This document shows, one piece after another, positions 29,643 through 38,615 of a DNA stretch of 64,000 nucleotides. Below the pieces are notes generated by a model. It was not told where the DNA came from, did not search any database, and was given only the letters and a program-made list of their open reading frames with translations. The position numbers were made by a program, and so were the translations under genes. How positions within the stretch are numbered: the first letter of the stretch is position 1; each line of letters begins with the position of its first letter. The stretch is from Candidatus Albibeggiatoa sp. nov. NOAA (GTDB lineage Bacteria > Pseudomonadota > Gammaproteobacteria > Beggiatoales > Beggiatoaceae). The stretch is from NCBI GenBank assembly GCA_025800385.1, contig JAOXRS010000212.1:1-64000 (forward strand), written 5' to 3'.

Positions 29643-30080
29643 ATGTATTCAACAGATATTATTGTGCATCGGTTATTTTTAGAAAAAGTATTAGCTGTTC
29701 TACAAATATGTATTCCTATTGCGATGTTTTTTAATACTTATTCAATAAATATTGGATTTATCTTGTTCGAGCTACTTTTTCTTGCCCTTGCTCTTGTTGC
29801 AGGTTTTCAGGCATTTACAAAGCCATGGCTGCAAATTTCTACAAGTTCGATCTTTATTTCTTCCGTCATATCAGGAGAAACCATTGCTAAAAATGAGCTT
29901 AAGCATGTTGAAATGATTAGAGAAAAAGCCTTGGTGGGTGAGGTGGTTAGATTTATATTTCACCTTAACGATCAAAAAATGATTGGTTTTCAGCCGCCAC
30001 AGGAAAAGAAAATATTGACGGCAATTATAGATGCTTTAACACCCTATATGGATGATTCAATAAATAGTGGAGCTAATTAG
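29643..30080 (+). CDS. Small membrane protein with PH-like domain (paralogue 2)
   Basis: A 145-residue protein, 20 bases after its paralogue and probably co-transcribed; AAGAGA stands before the ATG. Two helices (about 14-30 and 36-57) precede a PH-like beta domain with the ending IIDALTPYM. It resembles the upstream gene and the distant copy at 51202-51636, with enough divergence to suggest an old duplication. No function can be inferred beyond membrane attachment. Confidence 0.8.
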   Translation: MYSTDIIVHRLFLEKVLAVLQICIPIAMFFNTYSINIGFILFELLFLALALVAGFQAFTKPWLQISTSSIFISSVISGETIAKNELKHVEMIREKALVGEVVRFIFHLNDQKMIGFQPPQEKKILTAIIDALTPYMDDSINSGAN

Positions 30081-30103
30081 AATAAATAGCCTAATCACTC
30101 CAC
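30067..30103. terminator. Weak inverted repeat between convergent genes
   Basis: GTGGAG (30067-30072) pairs with CTCCAC (30098-30103), and ATTAG with CTAAT inside it, making an interrupted stem across the stop codon of the plus-strand gene. There is no strong T-run, so it is only a possible bidirectional terminator between this gene and fetB. Confidence 0.35.
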
Positions 30104-30116
30104 ATTTCCAAACAGC

Positions 30117-30902
30117 TTAATGCGCTTGACTGCTGATTAAGCATCCTTCTTCATCAAATGCCTTTTGATATGCCCAATATAAACTTAAAATTGCGCCAAT
30201 TGCGGTCGCTGCTGAAATCATCAACATAATCACAATTTGATATTTTGCGGCATGAATTGGGTCAGCTCCTGCGACTAATTGCCCCGTCATCATTCCTGGA
30301 ATGAATACTAAGCCCACTGCGCTCATGCTATTAATTGTTGGCATTAAACCCGCAGACAAAGCTGTACGCAGACTGGGAAAAGTCGCTTCCCAAGGTGTTG
30401 CACCTAAAGCAACTAATTGCTGCACTTCTTCACCACGCTTATGCAAATCATCAAACAAACGTTCTAAAGATAAAGCAATCCCATTCATAGAGTTACCTAA
30501 TACCATACCGCCAATGGTTAAAATATATCGTGCGTCATACCAAGGATCGACTTGAATCACTAAAGTCGTTACGGAAAATGTCACAAAGATGCCCGATAAC
30601 ACCACAGCGGATAAGGTCGAAAAGAAGATACGAGGTGGTTTATGTGTGACCCGTTGCAGTAAGACGCGGGCTGTCATCACTAACATAAAAGTAAATAAGG
30701 CAAGCACTAGCCATGCTTCGTTGATTTTAAACACCCAAACCAACACCAAACCCATAGCAATGAGCTGCAAATAAGTGCGGACTGTGGCGATGAGTAAAGG
30801 TTTCATCAAACCCAGCGATAATGCTATCGACAATCCACCTGCTGCAAAAATAAATAATGTCGCTAAAAAAAGCTGCGCCCAACCTATATCAATTGCATTC
30901 AT
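30117..30902 (-). CDS. fetB: Iron export ABC transporter permease FetB
   Basis: FetB (UPF0014/YbbM family) is the membrane component of the FetAB exporter, which in E. coli lowers cellular iron and helps survive peroxide. The 261 residues hold about seven hydrophobic helices. Family blocks: MVLGNSMNGIALSLERL (about 154-170), GATPWEA (about 187) and the conserved VFIPGMMTGQLVAGADP (about 214-230). It overlaps fetA by 14 bases, so translation is probably coupled. Substrate by homology only. Confidence 0.93.
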   Translation of the reverse strand: MNAIDIGWAQLFLATLFIFAAGGLSIALSLGLMKPLLIATVRTYLQLIAMGLVLVWVFKINEAWLVLALFTFMLVMTARVLLQRVTHKPPRIFFSTLSAVVLSGIFVTFSVTTLVIQVDPWYDARYILTIGGMVLGNSMNGIALSLERLFDDLHKRGEEVQQLVALGATPWEATFPSLRTALSAGLMPTINSMSAVGLVFIPGMMTGQLVAGADPIHAAKYQIVIMLMISAATAIGAILSLYWAYQKAFDEEGCLISSQAH

Positions 30903-31584
30903 GTTCTACCACCAACTGTCCATTGCCTTGTAAATAAATATATTTATCTGCCTGTAAATCGCCATGCCGTGTAATTAACACTGTGCCATCTTGTGCACAA
31001 AACTGTTGCAATCGTTTGTAAATCAAATCAGCCGTATCAACATCCACATTTGCCATCGGTTCATCAGCGAGAATAATTTGAGGTTGGGTGATTAATAACC
31101 GTGCTAAAGCCAAACGTGCTTGTTGACCACCTGATAAAGTATTGGCTTGTTGTTGTAAGGTGATGCTGTTTAAACCTAAAGAACTCAGTTCTTCACCTAA
31201 TTGCTCATGTGTAGGCAGGGTTTTCTGCTGTACTTTGATATGTTGAAATGGATACAACAAGTTGTCTTCGACTGTGCCCGTGAACATAATCGGTTTTTGC
31301 GGTAAAAATGCGATGGACTGCCGCCATTGACTGGGTTCGATCTCTTTGGCTGATTGGTTGTACAAATACAGTTCGCCCGCTTGAATCGGGATTAAACGTG
31401 CTAAAGCAGATAACAAGCTACTTTTTCCTACCCCTGAATCGCCTTTTAAATGGACGAATTCGCCCTGTTGTAATTCAAAATCACATTGTTCGCCTGATAA
31501 AATGGATTTGCTGTTTTGCCCTTGCCCACGCTGTAGTGTGAGATTTTTAGCTTTTAATGCGGTCATTATATGTTTATTTGGCAT
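30889..31584 (-). CDS. fetA: Iron export ABC transporter ATP-binding protein FetA
   Basis: ATP-binding subunit partnering FetB. ABC motifs: Walker A GDSGVGKSSLL (about 48-58), signature LSGGQQARL (about 150-158), Walker B IILADEPMANVD, and the H-loop ITRHGD near the end. Length 231 residues is usual. An internal ATG at 31566 (MTALKAK) is nearer the typical family start; neither start has a strong ribosome site. The gene is divergent from kdsC, and heads the fetAB operon. Confidence 0.93.
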   Translation of the reverse strand: MPNKHIMTALKAKNLTLQRGQGQNSKSILSGEQCDFELQQGEFVHLKGDSGVGKSSLLSALARLIPIQAGELYLYNQSAKEIEPSQWRQSIAFLPQKPIMFTGTVEDNLLYPFQHIKVQQKTLPTHEQLGEELSSLGLNSITLQQQANTLSGGQQARLALARLLITQPQIILADEPMANVDVDTADLIYKRLQQFCAQDGTVLITRHGDLQADKYIYLQGNGQLVVEHECN

Positions 31585-31723
31585 ATGTAAAGAAATTGGA
31601 TAATACCGTGTTGAAATGACAAAAATATTGACACCTAACCCTTATTTAATTGATTGTCAAGCTATTGATGTGCCGTTTGTTCTTGTAGAATAGGCTGATA
31701 CTAAAACAATAAGGATGATGGAG

Positions 31724-32248
31724 ATGGAAGATATTATTGCAAAGGCGGCATCGATTCGCTTAGTGATTTTTGATGTAGATGGTGTTTTAACTGATGGCGG
31801 TATTTTCATCGGTGATAATGGTGAGGAATATAAATCCTTTTTCTCTCGTGATGGTTTGGGCATGGTCATGTTGCAAAAAACAGGGGTGAAAATTGGTATT
31901 ATCACGGGACGTACTTCACAAGTTGTATTACATCGAATGCAGTCACTAGGTATTGAGCATATTTTCCAAGGCCAATCGGATAAAATCCCCGCATTTCAAC
32001 AATTATGTAAAGACTTAGATATTGATCCTGAGCATGTTGCTTATGTTGGTGATGATATTGTGGATTTACCTGTCATGAGACAAGTAGGTTTAGCAATATC
32101 GGTTGGTGATGCACATCCTTTGGTCGTTAAACATAGCCATTGGCAAACACATTCAAACGGTGGTCGTGGTGCTGCACGTGAAGTCTGTGAGTTAATTATG
32201 GAAGCACAAGATACTTTAAGTGGGCAGTTAGCACGTTATGGATTATAA
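31724..32248 (+). CDS. kdsC: 3-deoxy-D-manno-octulosonate 8-phosphate phosphatase
   Basis: KdsC removes the phosphate from KDO-8-P in the lipopolysaccharide core pathway. It is a short C0-type HAD phosphatase without a cap, active as a tetramer. Motif I is FDVDGVLTDGG with the two catalytic Asp; motif II is IITGRTS; motif IV is YVGDDIVDLPVM. I prefer the ATG at 31724 because AAGGATG lies about nine bases before it; ATG codons at 31715 and 31718 leave no room for a ribosome site. In most gammaproteobacteria kdsC runs straight into lptC; here 2.3 kb separates them. Confidence 0.96.
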   Translation: MEDIIAKAASIRLVIFDVDGVLTDGGIFIGDNGEEYKSFFSRDGLGMVMLQKTGVKIGIITGRTSQVVLHRMQSLGIEHIFQGQSDKIPAFQQLCKDLDIDPEHVAYVGDDIVDLPVMRQVGLAISVGDAHPLVVKHSHWQTHSNGGRGAAREVCELIMEAQDTLSGQLARYGL

Positions 32249-32352
32249 ACATAACTGAAATTGTATAACCTCGGTCTTAAACTGTCTGGGGTTACTTAAT
32301 AATTATGTGTAGTGAGATTGATTGTTAACCGATGATAACAGAGAGTAAGGGT

Positions 32353-33825
32353 ATGTTCTTATTTCAAAAAGAGGCTATTAACCCATGGGTATTAGTCATT
32401 ATTTCAAGCTTGTTGCTTGTGCTACCCTTTTTTGTGACTTCCTTTCCTCCATCAACTGATCTGCCTCAACATCTTGCTCAACTATATCTGCTGACAGAAA
32501 CGCTTCAAGGTAATACAGACTTATTTTCAATTAATTGGTTTGCACCTAATAATCTGATTTATTTATTATTAATCGGTCTTGAAACAATATTTGATCCACC
32601 ACTAACAGGTAAAGTATTGCTTGTTATTCTAGTATTGATGTGGGTTAGCTCAACTTATTTTCTTGCATGGAAATTTCAGCGACCTTTAGAAAATGCAGCC
32701 TTAGTCACACTGTTTGTTTTTAACTTGTCTTTTTATTGGGGGTTTTTAAGTTTTTTGATCGGATGGCCATTTTTTGCCTTATTGATGGTTCAAGATTTAA
32801 AGCCTATTAGTAAAAAGAATTGGTTACTTACATTTGTGTTACTCGTATTATTATTGAGCAGTCATGCTTTATGGTTTCTGCTTGGCGCGATCTATATATT
32901 TATTCAAGTTATTTTTTATTGGAAAGATTGGCAAGTCTCTTTTTATAAAATATCTCCACTTATACCGATTGGCATAGTTTCAATTGTATGGTTTCAATCT
33001 TTATCTGTGACAAGAAGTGCAAGTGGTTTTGACACTGCTCCGCATTGGTTTTTCTCTCCTATAGATAGGCTGATGCCTGAGTTTTTCTTAGATTTTATGT
33101 TAGGTGGTATTAGAGGTAATTTAGAGTTTGTTATAGCAGGTGCTTTATTTTTATGGGTAATTTTGGCTCTCTATACAAATTATGGTCAGTTAAAGCAGAA
33201 GGTGGATAGTAAACTACTTTTAGGTGCAGCCTTATTTTTGAGTATTGTGCTATTTGCACCAGATAAGTATATGAATACAGTATTCTTTGCAAATCGTTGG
33301 CTTCCTTTTGTTATGATTATGTTGGTGTTAGCCTTACCAAAACCTGTATTTAATCCCCGCTTGTTAGCGATTTATATCATTGGCCTTGTTGCACTATTTT
33401 CTGTTGAAACAACAAGAATGTGGATGTTATTCGATAAGTATGAGCTTTCTGGGTTAAGGTCTTCTTTAGAAGCATTACCAAATGAGCAGCGTGTCTTAGG
33501 GCTTGACTTTATTAAAACCAGCGAATTTATAAAAGGTCGCCCATTTCTTCAGACATTTGCTTATACTCAAGCGGTGAAAGGGGGAAGTATTAACTTTTCT
33601 TTTGCTGAGCATCATTCAGGGATTGTTCATTATAAGCAACCAAGGATGACAGGTTGGACACCCAATTTAGATTGGTACGCTGAAAGGGTAACACCTGAAG
33701 ATTTTCAGTTTTTTGATTATGCATTAGTTAATGCTACTGATGATCTACATTTAAGACTATCCTCGCGGCAGGATTTACAAGTTATTACAGAGCAAGGAAA
33801 GTGGCGTTTATATCAGATTAAGTAG
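32353..33825 (+). CDS. Polytopic membrane protein, GT-C-like
   Basis: A protein of about 490 residues with roughly ten transmembrane helices. After the first helix the outer loop reads PSTDLPQHLAQ; an acidic residue and His in this loop is typical of GT-C fold glycosyltransferases that use lipid-linked sugars, so an envelope sugar-transfer role is plausible but unproven. The C-terminal 130 residues are soluble. I choose the ATG at 32353 because GAGAG stands seven bases ahead; the reading frame could start at 32332. It is inserted between kdsC and lptC on the same strand. Compare the other unnamed polytopic membrane protein at 49844-51061, which I cannot align with it. Confidence 0.75.
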   Translation: MFLFQKEAINPWVLVIISSLLLVLPFFVTSFPPSTDLPQHLAQLYLLTETLQGNTDLFSINWFAPNNLIYLLLIGLETIFDPPLTGKVLLVILVLMWVSSTYFLAWKFQRPLENAALVTLFVFNLSFYWGFLSFLIGWPFFALLMVQDLKPISKKNWLLTFVLLVLLLSSHALWFLLGAIYIFIQVIFYWKDWQVSFYKISPLIPIGIVSIVWFQSLSVTRSASGFDTAPHWFFSPIDRLMPEFFLDFMLGGIRGNLEFVIAGALFLWVILALYTNYGQLKQKVDSKLLLGAALFLSIVLFAPDKYMNTVFFANRWLPFVMIMLVLALPKPVFNPRLLAIYIIGLVALFSVETTRMWMLFDKYELSGLRSSLEALPNEQRVLGLDFIKTSEFIKGRPFLQTFAYTQAVKGGSINFSFAEHHSGIVHYKQPRMTGWTPNLDWYAERVTPEDFQFFDYALVNATDDLHLRLSSRQDLQVITEQGKWRLYQIK

Positions 33826-33837
33826 CAAAAAATAGAG

Positions 33838-34302
33838 TTGTTTGGACATAGTAAAAAGATGGTTTTACAACGAAAATCTAAACTTCATGAAATGGAAGAA
33901 CAATTTTTAAGAGCCTTTATCATGCCTAAGTATTATGATAGGGCTTATCACGAGCTTTGTTCGGAAGATGTTAATAAAAGAGGTAATTTTTTTGGGAAGC
34001 TAGAAAGAGATCATATTCTAAAGAAAAATTGTAAAATTGATATACCTCATCTAACCAAAGAGCAGCAATTCCCAACAATTCAATCAATGTTAATTTCTCA
34101 TGGGGCAAAACAGGATAGAGCCTATATTTCGTCAGATACTGATTCTGGAACAGAGCAAAACATATGTTTTTTAGATGATGGTTTAAAAGAATGTCTGAGT
34201 GGTATATTTCTAACGGTTGTGCTGATTTGTGATAATGTTGCTTTTGTTCAATTAGAACGAGAAACTGGCTCACCACCCCGATTTTTATTGGCTAAGCGAT
34301 AG
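33838..34302 (+). CDS. Hypothetical protein in the kdsC-lptC insertion
   Basis: Unknown 154-residue soluble protein. The first possible start is TTG at 33838; an ATG at 33859 (MVLQRKSKL) is the more normal one, without a clear ribosome site. The sequence is rich in Lys and Asp/Glu, with no Cys pair or obvious active-site motif; a hydrophobic stretch near 119-128 (IFLTVVLICD) looks like a buried strand. It lies between a membrane protein and a pseudogene, a setting typical of accessory cargo. Confidence 0.55.
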   Translation: MFGHSKKMVLQRKSKLHEMEEQFLRAFIMPKYYDRAYHELCSEDVNKRGNFFGKLERDHILKKNCKIDIPHLTKEQQFPTIQSMLISHGAKQDRAYISSDTDSGTEQNICFLDDGLKECLSGIFLTVVLICDNVAFVQLERETGSPPRFLLAKR

Positions 34303-34311
34303 GTTTTTGTT

Positions 34312-34501
34312 ATGGATAAGTATGGGCAAAAAGTCTTAGATAATATTGAATAATATGGTTGCCACATTACACATGTATTTGCAGAAGGAGATTTACCACA
34401 CTTTGCTTATTCCATTAGCTCAGCATAAGACAGAAAACCCAGACCTTGTTATTATGAGCTTAAAACAAGATTTAGCACATTAGATTATCAGATTTAAATA
34501 A
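34312..34501 (+). pseudogene. Decayed DUF4262 gene
   Basis: Translating from the ATG at 34312 gives MDKYGQKVLDNIE, then a TAA at 34351 where the family has Lys, then YGCHITHVFAEGDLPHFAY. After SISSA the frame shifts by one base near 34424, continuing HKTENPDLVIMSLKQDLAH, followed by a TAG at 34481. The order KVL-IE-YG-HVFAEGD-FAYSI then NP-LVI-L is that of DUF4262. With two in-frame stops and a frameshift it is dead, and the rest of the domain is gone. Family assignment is from memory of the motif pattern. Confidence 0.75.
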
Positions 34502-34548
34502 TATCAGCCGCTGCTTTATAAGCACTAAAACGATTCCTTGGACATATT

Positions 34549-35178
34549 TTGGATAAAACTGAACAAGAACAACCGAAGAAAACCTTAAAAAAACGCTGGC
34601 AGCACATCCGATCTGATGTATTGCGCTGGACGGGGTGGATTATGCTATGTGTGATTGCGTTTGCAACAACATGGTTATCTCAAAGCAACAAAGGCATCGA
34701 AGCTACAGATGAAGCCATGCAAGCGGCAGAAGAAGTCCCAGATTATACCTTGAAAAAATTTAAAACCTATAGCATGACACCCGAAGGCAAAATTGATAGC
34801 CAATTACAAGCCCAAAGTATGCTGCATTATCCTGAATCAAACACTAAACTATCTGTGCCAGTTATGCTATTTTATAAGCAAGAGCAACCGAATTGGCATG
34901 TGCAAGCCGAAAAGGGCGAAATCACCCCCAATAATGAGGATATATGGTTGCAAGGTGATACCACATTCTGGCGCGAAGAAACCGCTGAACAAACGGCAAT
35001 GACCATTTTATCCAAAAATGTGTATTTTCATAAGCCGAGCCAGTTTGCAGAAAGTAGTGAAATCAGTATTATTCGTAATAATCATACTGTGACAAAGAGC
35101 AAAGGCATGAAAGCCTATTTACAAACCGAACAAGTTGAACTGTTTTCTCGCGTGAGGGGGCACTATGAAATTAAGTAA
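34549..35178 (+). CDS. lptC: LPS export ABC transporter periplasmic protein LptC
   Basis: LptC links the LptBFG extractor in the inner membrane to the periplasmic LptA bridge that carries lipopolysaccharide outward. The 209 residues have a basic N-terminus, one transmembrane helix (about 28-46) and a beta-jellyroll domain (from about 65), with the family phrase about QSMLHYPES and EKGEI. The only sensible start is TTG at 34549: upstream in frame there is no ATG before a stop. No good ribosome site is seen. It overlaps lptA by 14 bases. Its N-terminal region directly follows the DUF4262 pseudogene. Confidence 0.88.
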   Translation: MDKTEQEQPKKTLKKRWQHIRSDVLRWTGWIMLCVIAFATTWLSQSNKGIEATDEAMQAAEEVPDYTLKKFKTYSMTPEGKIDSQLQAQSMLHYPESNTKLSVPVMLFYKQEQPNWHVQAEKGEITPNNEDIWLQGDTTFWREETAEQTAMTILSKNVYFHKPSQFAESSEISIIRNNHTVTKSKGMKAYLQTEQVELFSRVRGHYEIK

Positions 35179-35659
35179 CCTAATGATTTTCTGGATAGCT
35201 TTATTGATTGCTAATCCAGCCCTAGCTTTATCCACTGATCGTAAACAACCGATTAGTATTGAAGCGGATGAGGCGATGATTGATGATGCAAAAGGCATTG
35301 CGGTGTATACAGGTAATGTGATTGTTTCACAAGGCTCTATTCGTATTAATTCTGCAAAATTAACTTTACATTACACTGACAAACAAACTTTAGAAAAAGC
35401 AGTCGCAACAGGTAAGCCCGTTCGTTTTAAACAAACCCCTGATGGGAAAAAGCCTGATCTTCATGCCAAAGCGCACAGAATGGAGTATTATGCACACAAA
35501 GATATGCTACACTTAACAAAAGAGGCTATGGTGTGGCAGGGCGAAGATAAATTTACGGGTGCACATATTAGCTACGATACCAAACGCGGCATTATTCGAG
35601 CTGAAAAAGGTAAAAGCAAAACAGGTCGGGTTTCTGTAACAATTCAACCGAAGCAATAA
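35165..35659 (+). CDS. lptA: LPS transport periplasmic protein LptA
   Basis: LptA polymers form the periplasmic bridge for lipopolysaccharide. Signal peptide at 1-22 (cleavage after PALA), then an OstA-type beta-jellyroll: ISIEADEAMIDDAKGIAVYTG is the first conserved stretch (seen at 31-51) and VATGKPVRFKQ lies at about 80-90. Length of 164 residues is usual. GAGGGG precedes the ATG and the gene overlaps the end of lptC, so the two are coupled. Confidence 0.95.
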   Translation: MKLSNLMIFWIALLIANPALALSTDRKQPISIEADEAMIDDAKGIAVYTGNVIVSQGSIRINSAKLTLHYTDKQTLEKAVATGKPVRFKQTPDGKKPDLHAKAHRMEYYAHKDMLHLTKEAMVWQGEDKFTGAHISYDTKRGIIRAEKGKSKTGRVSVTIQPKQ

Positions 35660-35677
35660 GGGATAAGAGTTCAGGGA

Positions 35678-36403
35678 ATGACAACACTCGTTGCACAACA
35701 TCTTGCTAAACAATACAAATCGCGCCCCGTTGTACGAGATGTGAGTTTGCAAGTATCAAGCGGTGAAATTGTAGGACTATTAGGCCCTAACGGTGCAGGT
35801 AAGACCACCAGTTTTTACATGATAGTCGGTTTAATTCCTTGTGACGAAGGGCAAATTACCTTAAATGGAAAAGACCTAACATTTTACCCCATGCACAAAC
35901 GTGCGCAGATGGGCTTAGGCTATTTACCGCAAGAGACATCCGTATTTCAAAAATTGAGTGTTCGTGACAATATTTGGGCAATTTTAGAATTACAGTCCCA
36001 TTTAGACAAAAAGCAACGTCGACAACGCTTAGATGAATTATTAGAAGAACTGCATATCACGCATATTAAAGATAGACTGGGGATGCAATTATCTGGCGGC
36101 GAAAAACGTCGGGTTGAGATCGCTAGAGCATTGGCAGCAGAACCCAGCTTTATTTTACTAGACGAACCATTTGCAGGTATTGACCCCATTTCAGTATCTG
36201 ATATTCAACGTATTATCGGACACTTATGTAAATTAGGCATCGGTGTGTTAATCACAGATCACAATGTACGCGAGACTTTAGATATTTGTCATCGTGCTTA
36301 TATTGTCAGTGATGGGACATTGATTGCGGAAGGTACACCTGAAAATATTTTACACAACCATCATGTAAGAGAAGTTTATTTAGGACATCAATTTACGTTA
36401 TAG
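35678..36403 (+). CDS. lptB: LPS export ABC transporter ATP-binding protein LptB
   Basis: LptB is the cytoplasmic ATPase powering the LptFG permease. Walker [12 protein letters not shown] (about 36-46), Q-loop at [12 protein letters not shown], signature [15 protein letters not shown] (about 139-153), Walker [14 protein letters not shown], and the switch His in [11 protein letters not shown]. All positions are typical, at 241 residues. AAGAG lies eight bases before the ATG. It follows lptA by 18 bases and precedes rpoN by about 115, the standard order. Confidence 0.97.
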   Translation: MTTLVAQHLAKQYKSRPVVRDVSLQVSSGEIVGLLGPNGAGKTTSFYMIVGLIPCDEGQITLNGKDLTFYPMHKRAQMGLGYLPQETSVFQKLSVRDNIWAILELQSHLDKKQRRQRLDELLEELHITHIKDRLGMQLSGGEKRRVEIARALAAEPSFILLDEPFAGIDPISVSDIQRIIGHLCKLGIGVLITDHNVRETLDICHRAYIVSDGTLIAEGTPENILHNHHVREVYLGHQFTL

Positions 36404-36519
36404 TGGCATTATTGGCAGTTTGATAAGGTTTCAATATATTAAGACAGCCAAAACTTAGAAAGATGTTCAATAATTCTAAAAAACGTTGTGTCAGTCAAAA
36501 AAGATGAAAAAATGAAGCT

Positions 36520-38073
36520 ATGAAACAAAGTTTACAACTGCGTCTAGGCCAACAAATTACAATGACCCCACAATTGCAGCAAGCAATCCGCCTGTTGCAG
36601 TTATCGACACTTGACCTACAGCTAGAAATCCAGCAAGCCCTTGAATCCAACATCATGCTAGAAGTGGCTGAAGAAGAGGACTTTGACTTAAACGGCGAAG
36701 TGAAAGAGCACCTTAACGGTGAAGATTACGAAGCCAGTCAAGATGCTGACGATGCCCCTAGCACTCCAGAAGTCGGTGAACAATTCGAAGCTCAAACCGA
36801 TATTCCTACCGAATTAGAAGTGGATAGTGGATGGGAAGACATTTACGAAAATAATTACAGCCAACAAGATTTAAGCAGTGGTAGCAGCAGTAATAATCCT
36901 GATGTCAATGGCAAAGAACTCGCGTTACAACAAGGTAGTGCGCCCGAGACTTTGCAAGATTATTTAATTTGGCAGCTTGATTTAACCCCATTCAGCGAAA
37001 TTGACCGCATTATTGCCCTTGCGATTATTGATTCTATCGATGCCGATGGCTATTTAAAAACTTCCACGCCTGACACCTGTGTGTTGCAAGAAATTTGTGA
37101 CAGCATTAACGAAGCGATTGCATTAGAAGAAACCATTGAAGAAGAAATCACGCTAGAAGAAGTTCAAACCGTTTTACGCCGTGTGCAGCATTTTGACCCG
37201 ATTGGGATTGGCGCACGCGATTTACAAGAATGTTTATTATTACAATTAGGCGCGCTTAGCGAAGATACACCGTTACGCACCGAAGCGCTACATGTGGTCA
37301 CTGAATACTTGGATTTATTGGGCACACATGACTACAATCAGTTATTGCGTAAAACCAAATTAGAGCGTACAGTATTACAACAAGTTATTGACTTAATTCA
37401 GTCTTTAGAACCACGTCCTGGTGGCAAAGTAGAATCACACCGCCCCAATTATATTATTCCTGACGTGTTTGTGAAAAAAGTTAAAGGCGAATGGAAAGTT
37501 GATTTAAATCCTGATATTGCACCAAAATTGCGCGTGAATGAACAATACGCAGGTTTGATTACCCGTGCAGATAAATCGGAAGAAACCAGTAATTTAAAAA
37601 ATCATTTACAAGAAGCACGCTGGTTTATTAAAAGTTTACGTAGTCGACATGATACCTTGCTCAAAGTGGCACGGTGTATTGTACAACGTCAAGTCGGCTT
37701 TTTAGAATATGGTGAAGAGGCTATGCGACCTCTGATTCTGCATGATATTGCAACGGAACTGGACATGCACGAATCAACGATTTCGCGGGTCACGACCCAA
37801 AAATACATTCATACCCCTCGTGGGATTTTTGAATTGAAATATTTCTTCTCTAGTCATGTTGGTACGGAAAGCGGTGGTGAATGTTCATCAACAGCAATCC
37901 GTGCATTGATTAAGAAGTTAATCGCGGCTGAAAATGCTGCAAAACCCCTGAGCGATAATAAAATCGCCAAAATCCTCTCCGAGCGAGGGATCAAGGTAGC
38001 TCGACGCACCGTTGCGAAATATCGGGAAGCGATGGTTATTCCACCGTCGAACGAACGCAAGCGTTTAGCTTAA
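36520..38073 (+). CDS. rpoN: RNA polymerase sigma-54 factor
   Basis: Sigma-54 directs RNA polymerase to -24/-12 promoters and needs AAA+ enhancer-binding activators. Region I is the Gln-rich MKQSLQLRLGQQITMTPQLQ at the N-terminus, region II is the acidic segment (about 45-130), followed by the core-binding domain, the helix-turn-helix (about 400-420) and the RpoN box ARRTVAKYRE (about 498-507), which contacts the -24 element. The 517 residues are slightly longer than in E. coli. It stands in the conserved lpt-rpoN-hpf-ptsN order. Confidence 0.98.
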   Translation: MKQSLQLRLGQQITMTPQLQQAIRLLQLSTLDLQLEIQQALESNIMLEVAEEEDFDLNGEVKEHLNGEDYEASQDADDAPSTPEVGEQFEAQTDIPTELEVDSGWEDIYENNYSQQDLSSGSSSNNPDVNGKELALQQGSAPETLQDYLIWQLDLTPFSEIDRIIALAIIDSIDADGYLKTSTPDTCVLQEICDSINEAIALEETIEEEITLEEVQTVLRRVQHFDPIGIGARDLQECLLLQLGALSEDTPLRTEALHVVTEYLDLLGTHDYNQLLRKTKLERTVLQQVIDLIQSLEPRPGGKVESHRPNYIIPDVFVKKVKGEWKVDLNPDIAPKLRVNEQYAGLITRADKSEETSNLKNHLQEARWFIKSLRSRHDTLLKVARCIVQRQVGFLEYGEEAMRPLILHDIATELDMHESTISRVTTQKYIHTPRGIFELKYFFSSHVGTESGGECSSTAIRALIKKLIAAENAAKPLSDNKIAKILSERGIKVARRTVAKYREAMVIPPSNERKRLA

Positions 38074-38099
38074 GGTAACCAGTAACAGGGAGTGATGAG

Positions 38100-38426
38100 A
38101 TGCAATTAAATCTCAGCGGACACCACATTGATATTACACCTGCATTACGCTCTTACGTGGCGGATAAAATGGACAGATTGGAACGTCATTTTGACCATGT
38201 GACCAATATGCACGTTGTGCTCAGTGTTGAAAAACTCCGTCAGAAAGCAGAAGCCACGGTTCACGTCAGTGGTGCAAATCTGTTTGCTAATGCTGAAAAT
38301 GAGGATATGTATGCTGCCATTGATGCGTTAACTGACAAACTTGACCGCCAAATCAAAAAACATAAAGAAAAAATGAAAGATCATCATCAAGCTGATGGTC
38401 GTGCTATGAACCACGCGGCGAAATAG
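38100..38426 (+). CDS. hpf: Ribosome hibernation promoting factor, short form
   Basis: Hpf binds the 30S A/P-site region and promotes inactive 100S ribosomes or stabilises idle ones. The 108 residues match the short family (HPF/YfiA) with MQLNLSGHHIDITPALRSYV at the start, and the DMYAAIDALTDKLDRQIKKHK helix region near the end (residues 70-90). GGGAG precedes the ATG by seven bases. It follows rpoN by 26 bases. A terminator before ptsN could uncouple it from the following genes. Confidence 0.95.
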   Translation: MQLNLSGHHIDITPALRSYVADKMDRLERHFDHVTNMHVVLSVEKLRQKAEATVHVSGANLFANAENEDMYAAIDALTDKLDRQIKKHKEKMKDHHQADGRAMNHAAK

Positions 38427-38493
38427 CAGCCATTTTTTATAGGAAGGGATATAGGGAAATAGAACAGTCAGTTCTCCAAGCAAATCATGCTCG

Positions 38494-38514
38494 TTCTTAA
38501 GTTTAACTTGAGAA
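38494..38514. repeat. Near-perfect 21-base inverted repeat downstream of hpf
   Basis: TTCTTAAGTT and AACTTGAGAA form a 10-bp stem with one G-U-compatible mismatch around a single central base. It lies 68 bases past hpf, in the 189-base hpf-ptsN gap and before the main terminator; it may be an operator or an RNA stabilising element. Confidence 0.5.
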
Positions 38515-38562
38515 TGCCTGTCCACAAGGCTCAGCTTTGTTAATCCACTTCCTAACAGGTCG

Positions 38563-38584
38563 CCCCCTTACCCAAGGGGGTTTT
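38563..38584 (+). terminator. Intrinsic terminator between hpf and ptsN
   Basis: CCCCCTT (38563-38569) pairs perfectly with AAGGGGG (38574-38580) around a four-base loop, followed by TTTT. It is strong and sits 32 bases before ptsN, so it should end or attenuate the lpt-rpoN-hpf transcript. Confidence 0.85.
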
Positions 38585-38615
38585 CACTTTTATAAACCAA
38601 GTCATTGAGTGACAA

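Noticed and set aside
38427..38615. tRNA gene in the hpf-ptsN gap
   Set aside because: The hairpins do not make a cloverleaf and no T-loop GTTCRA motif with acceptor pairing is present.
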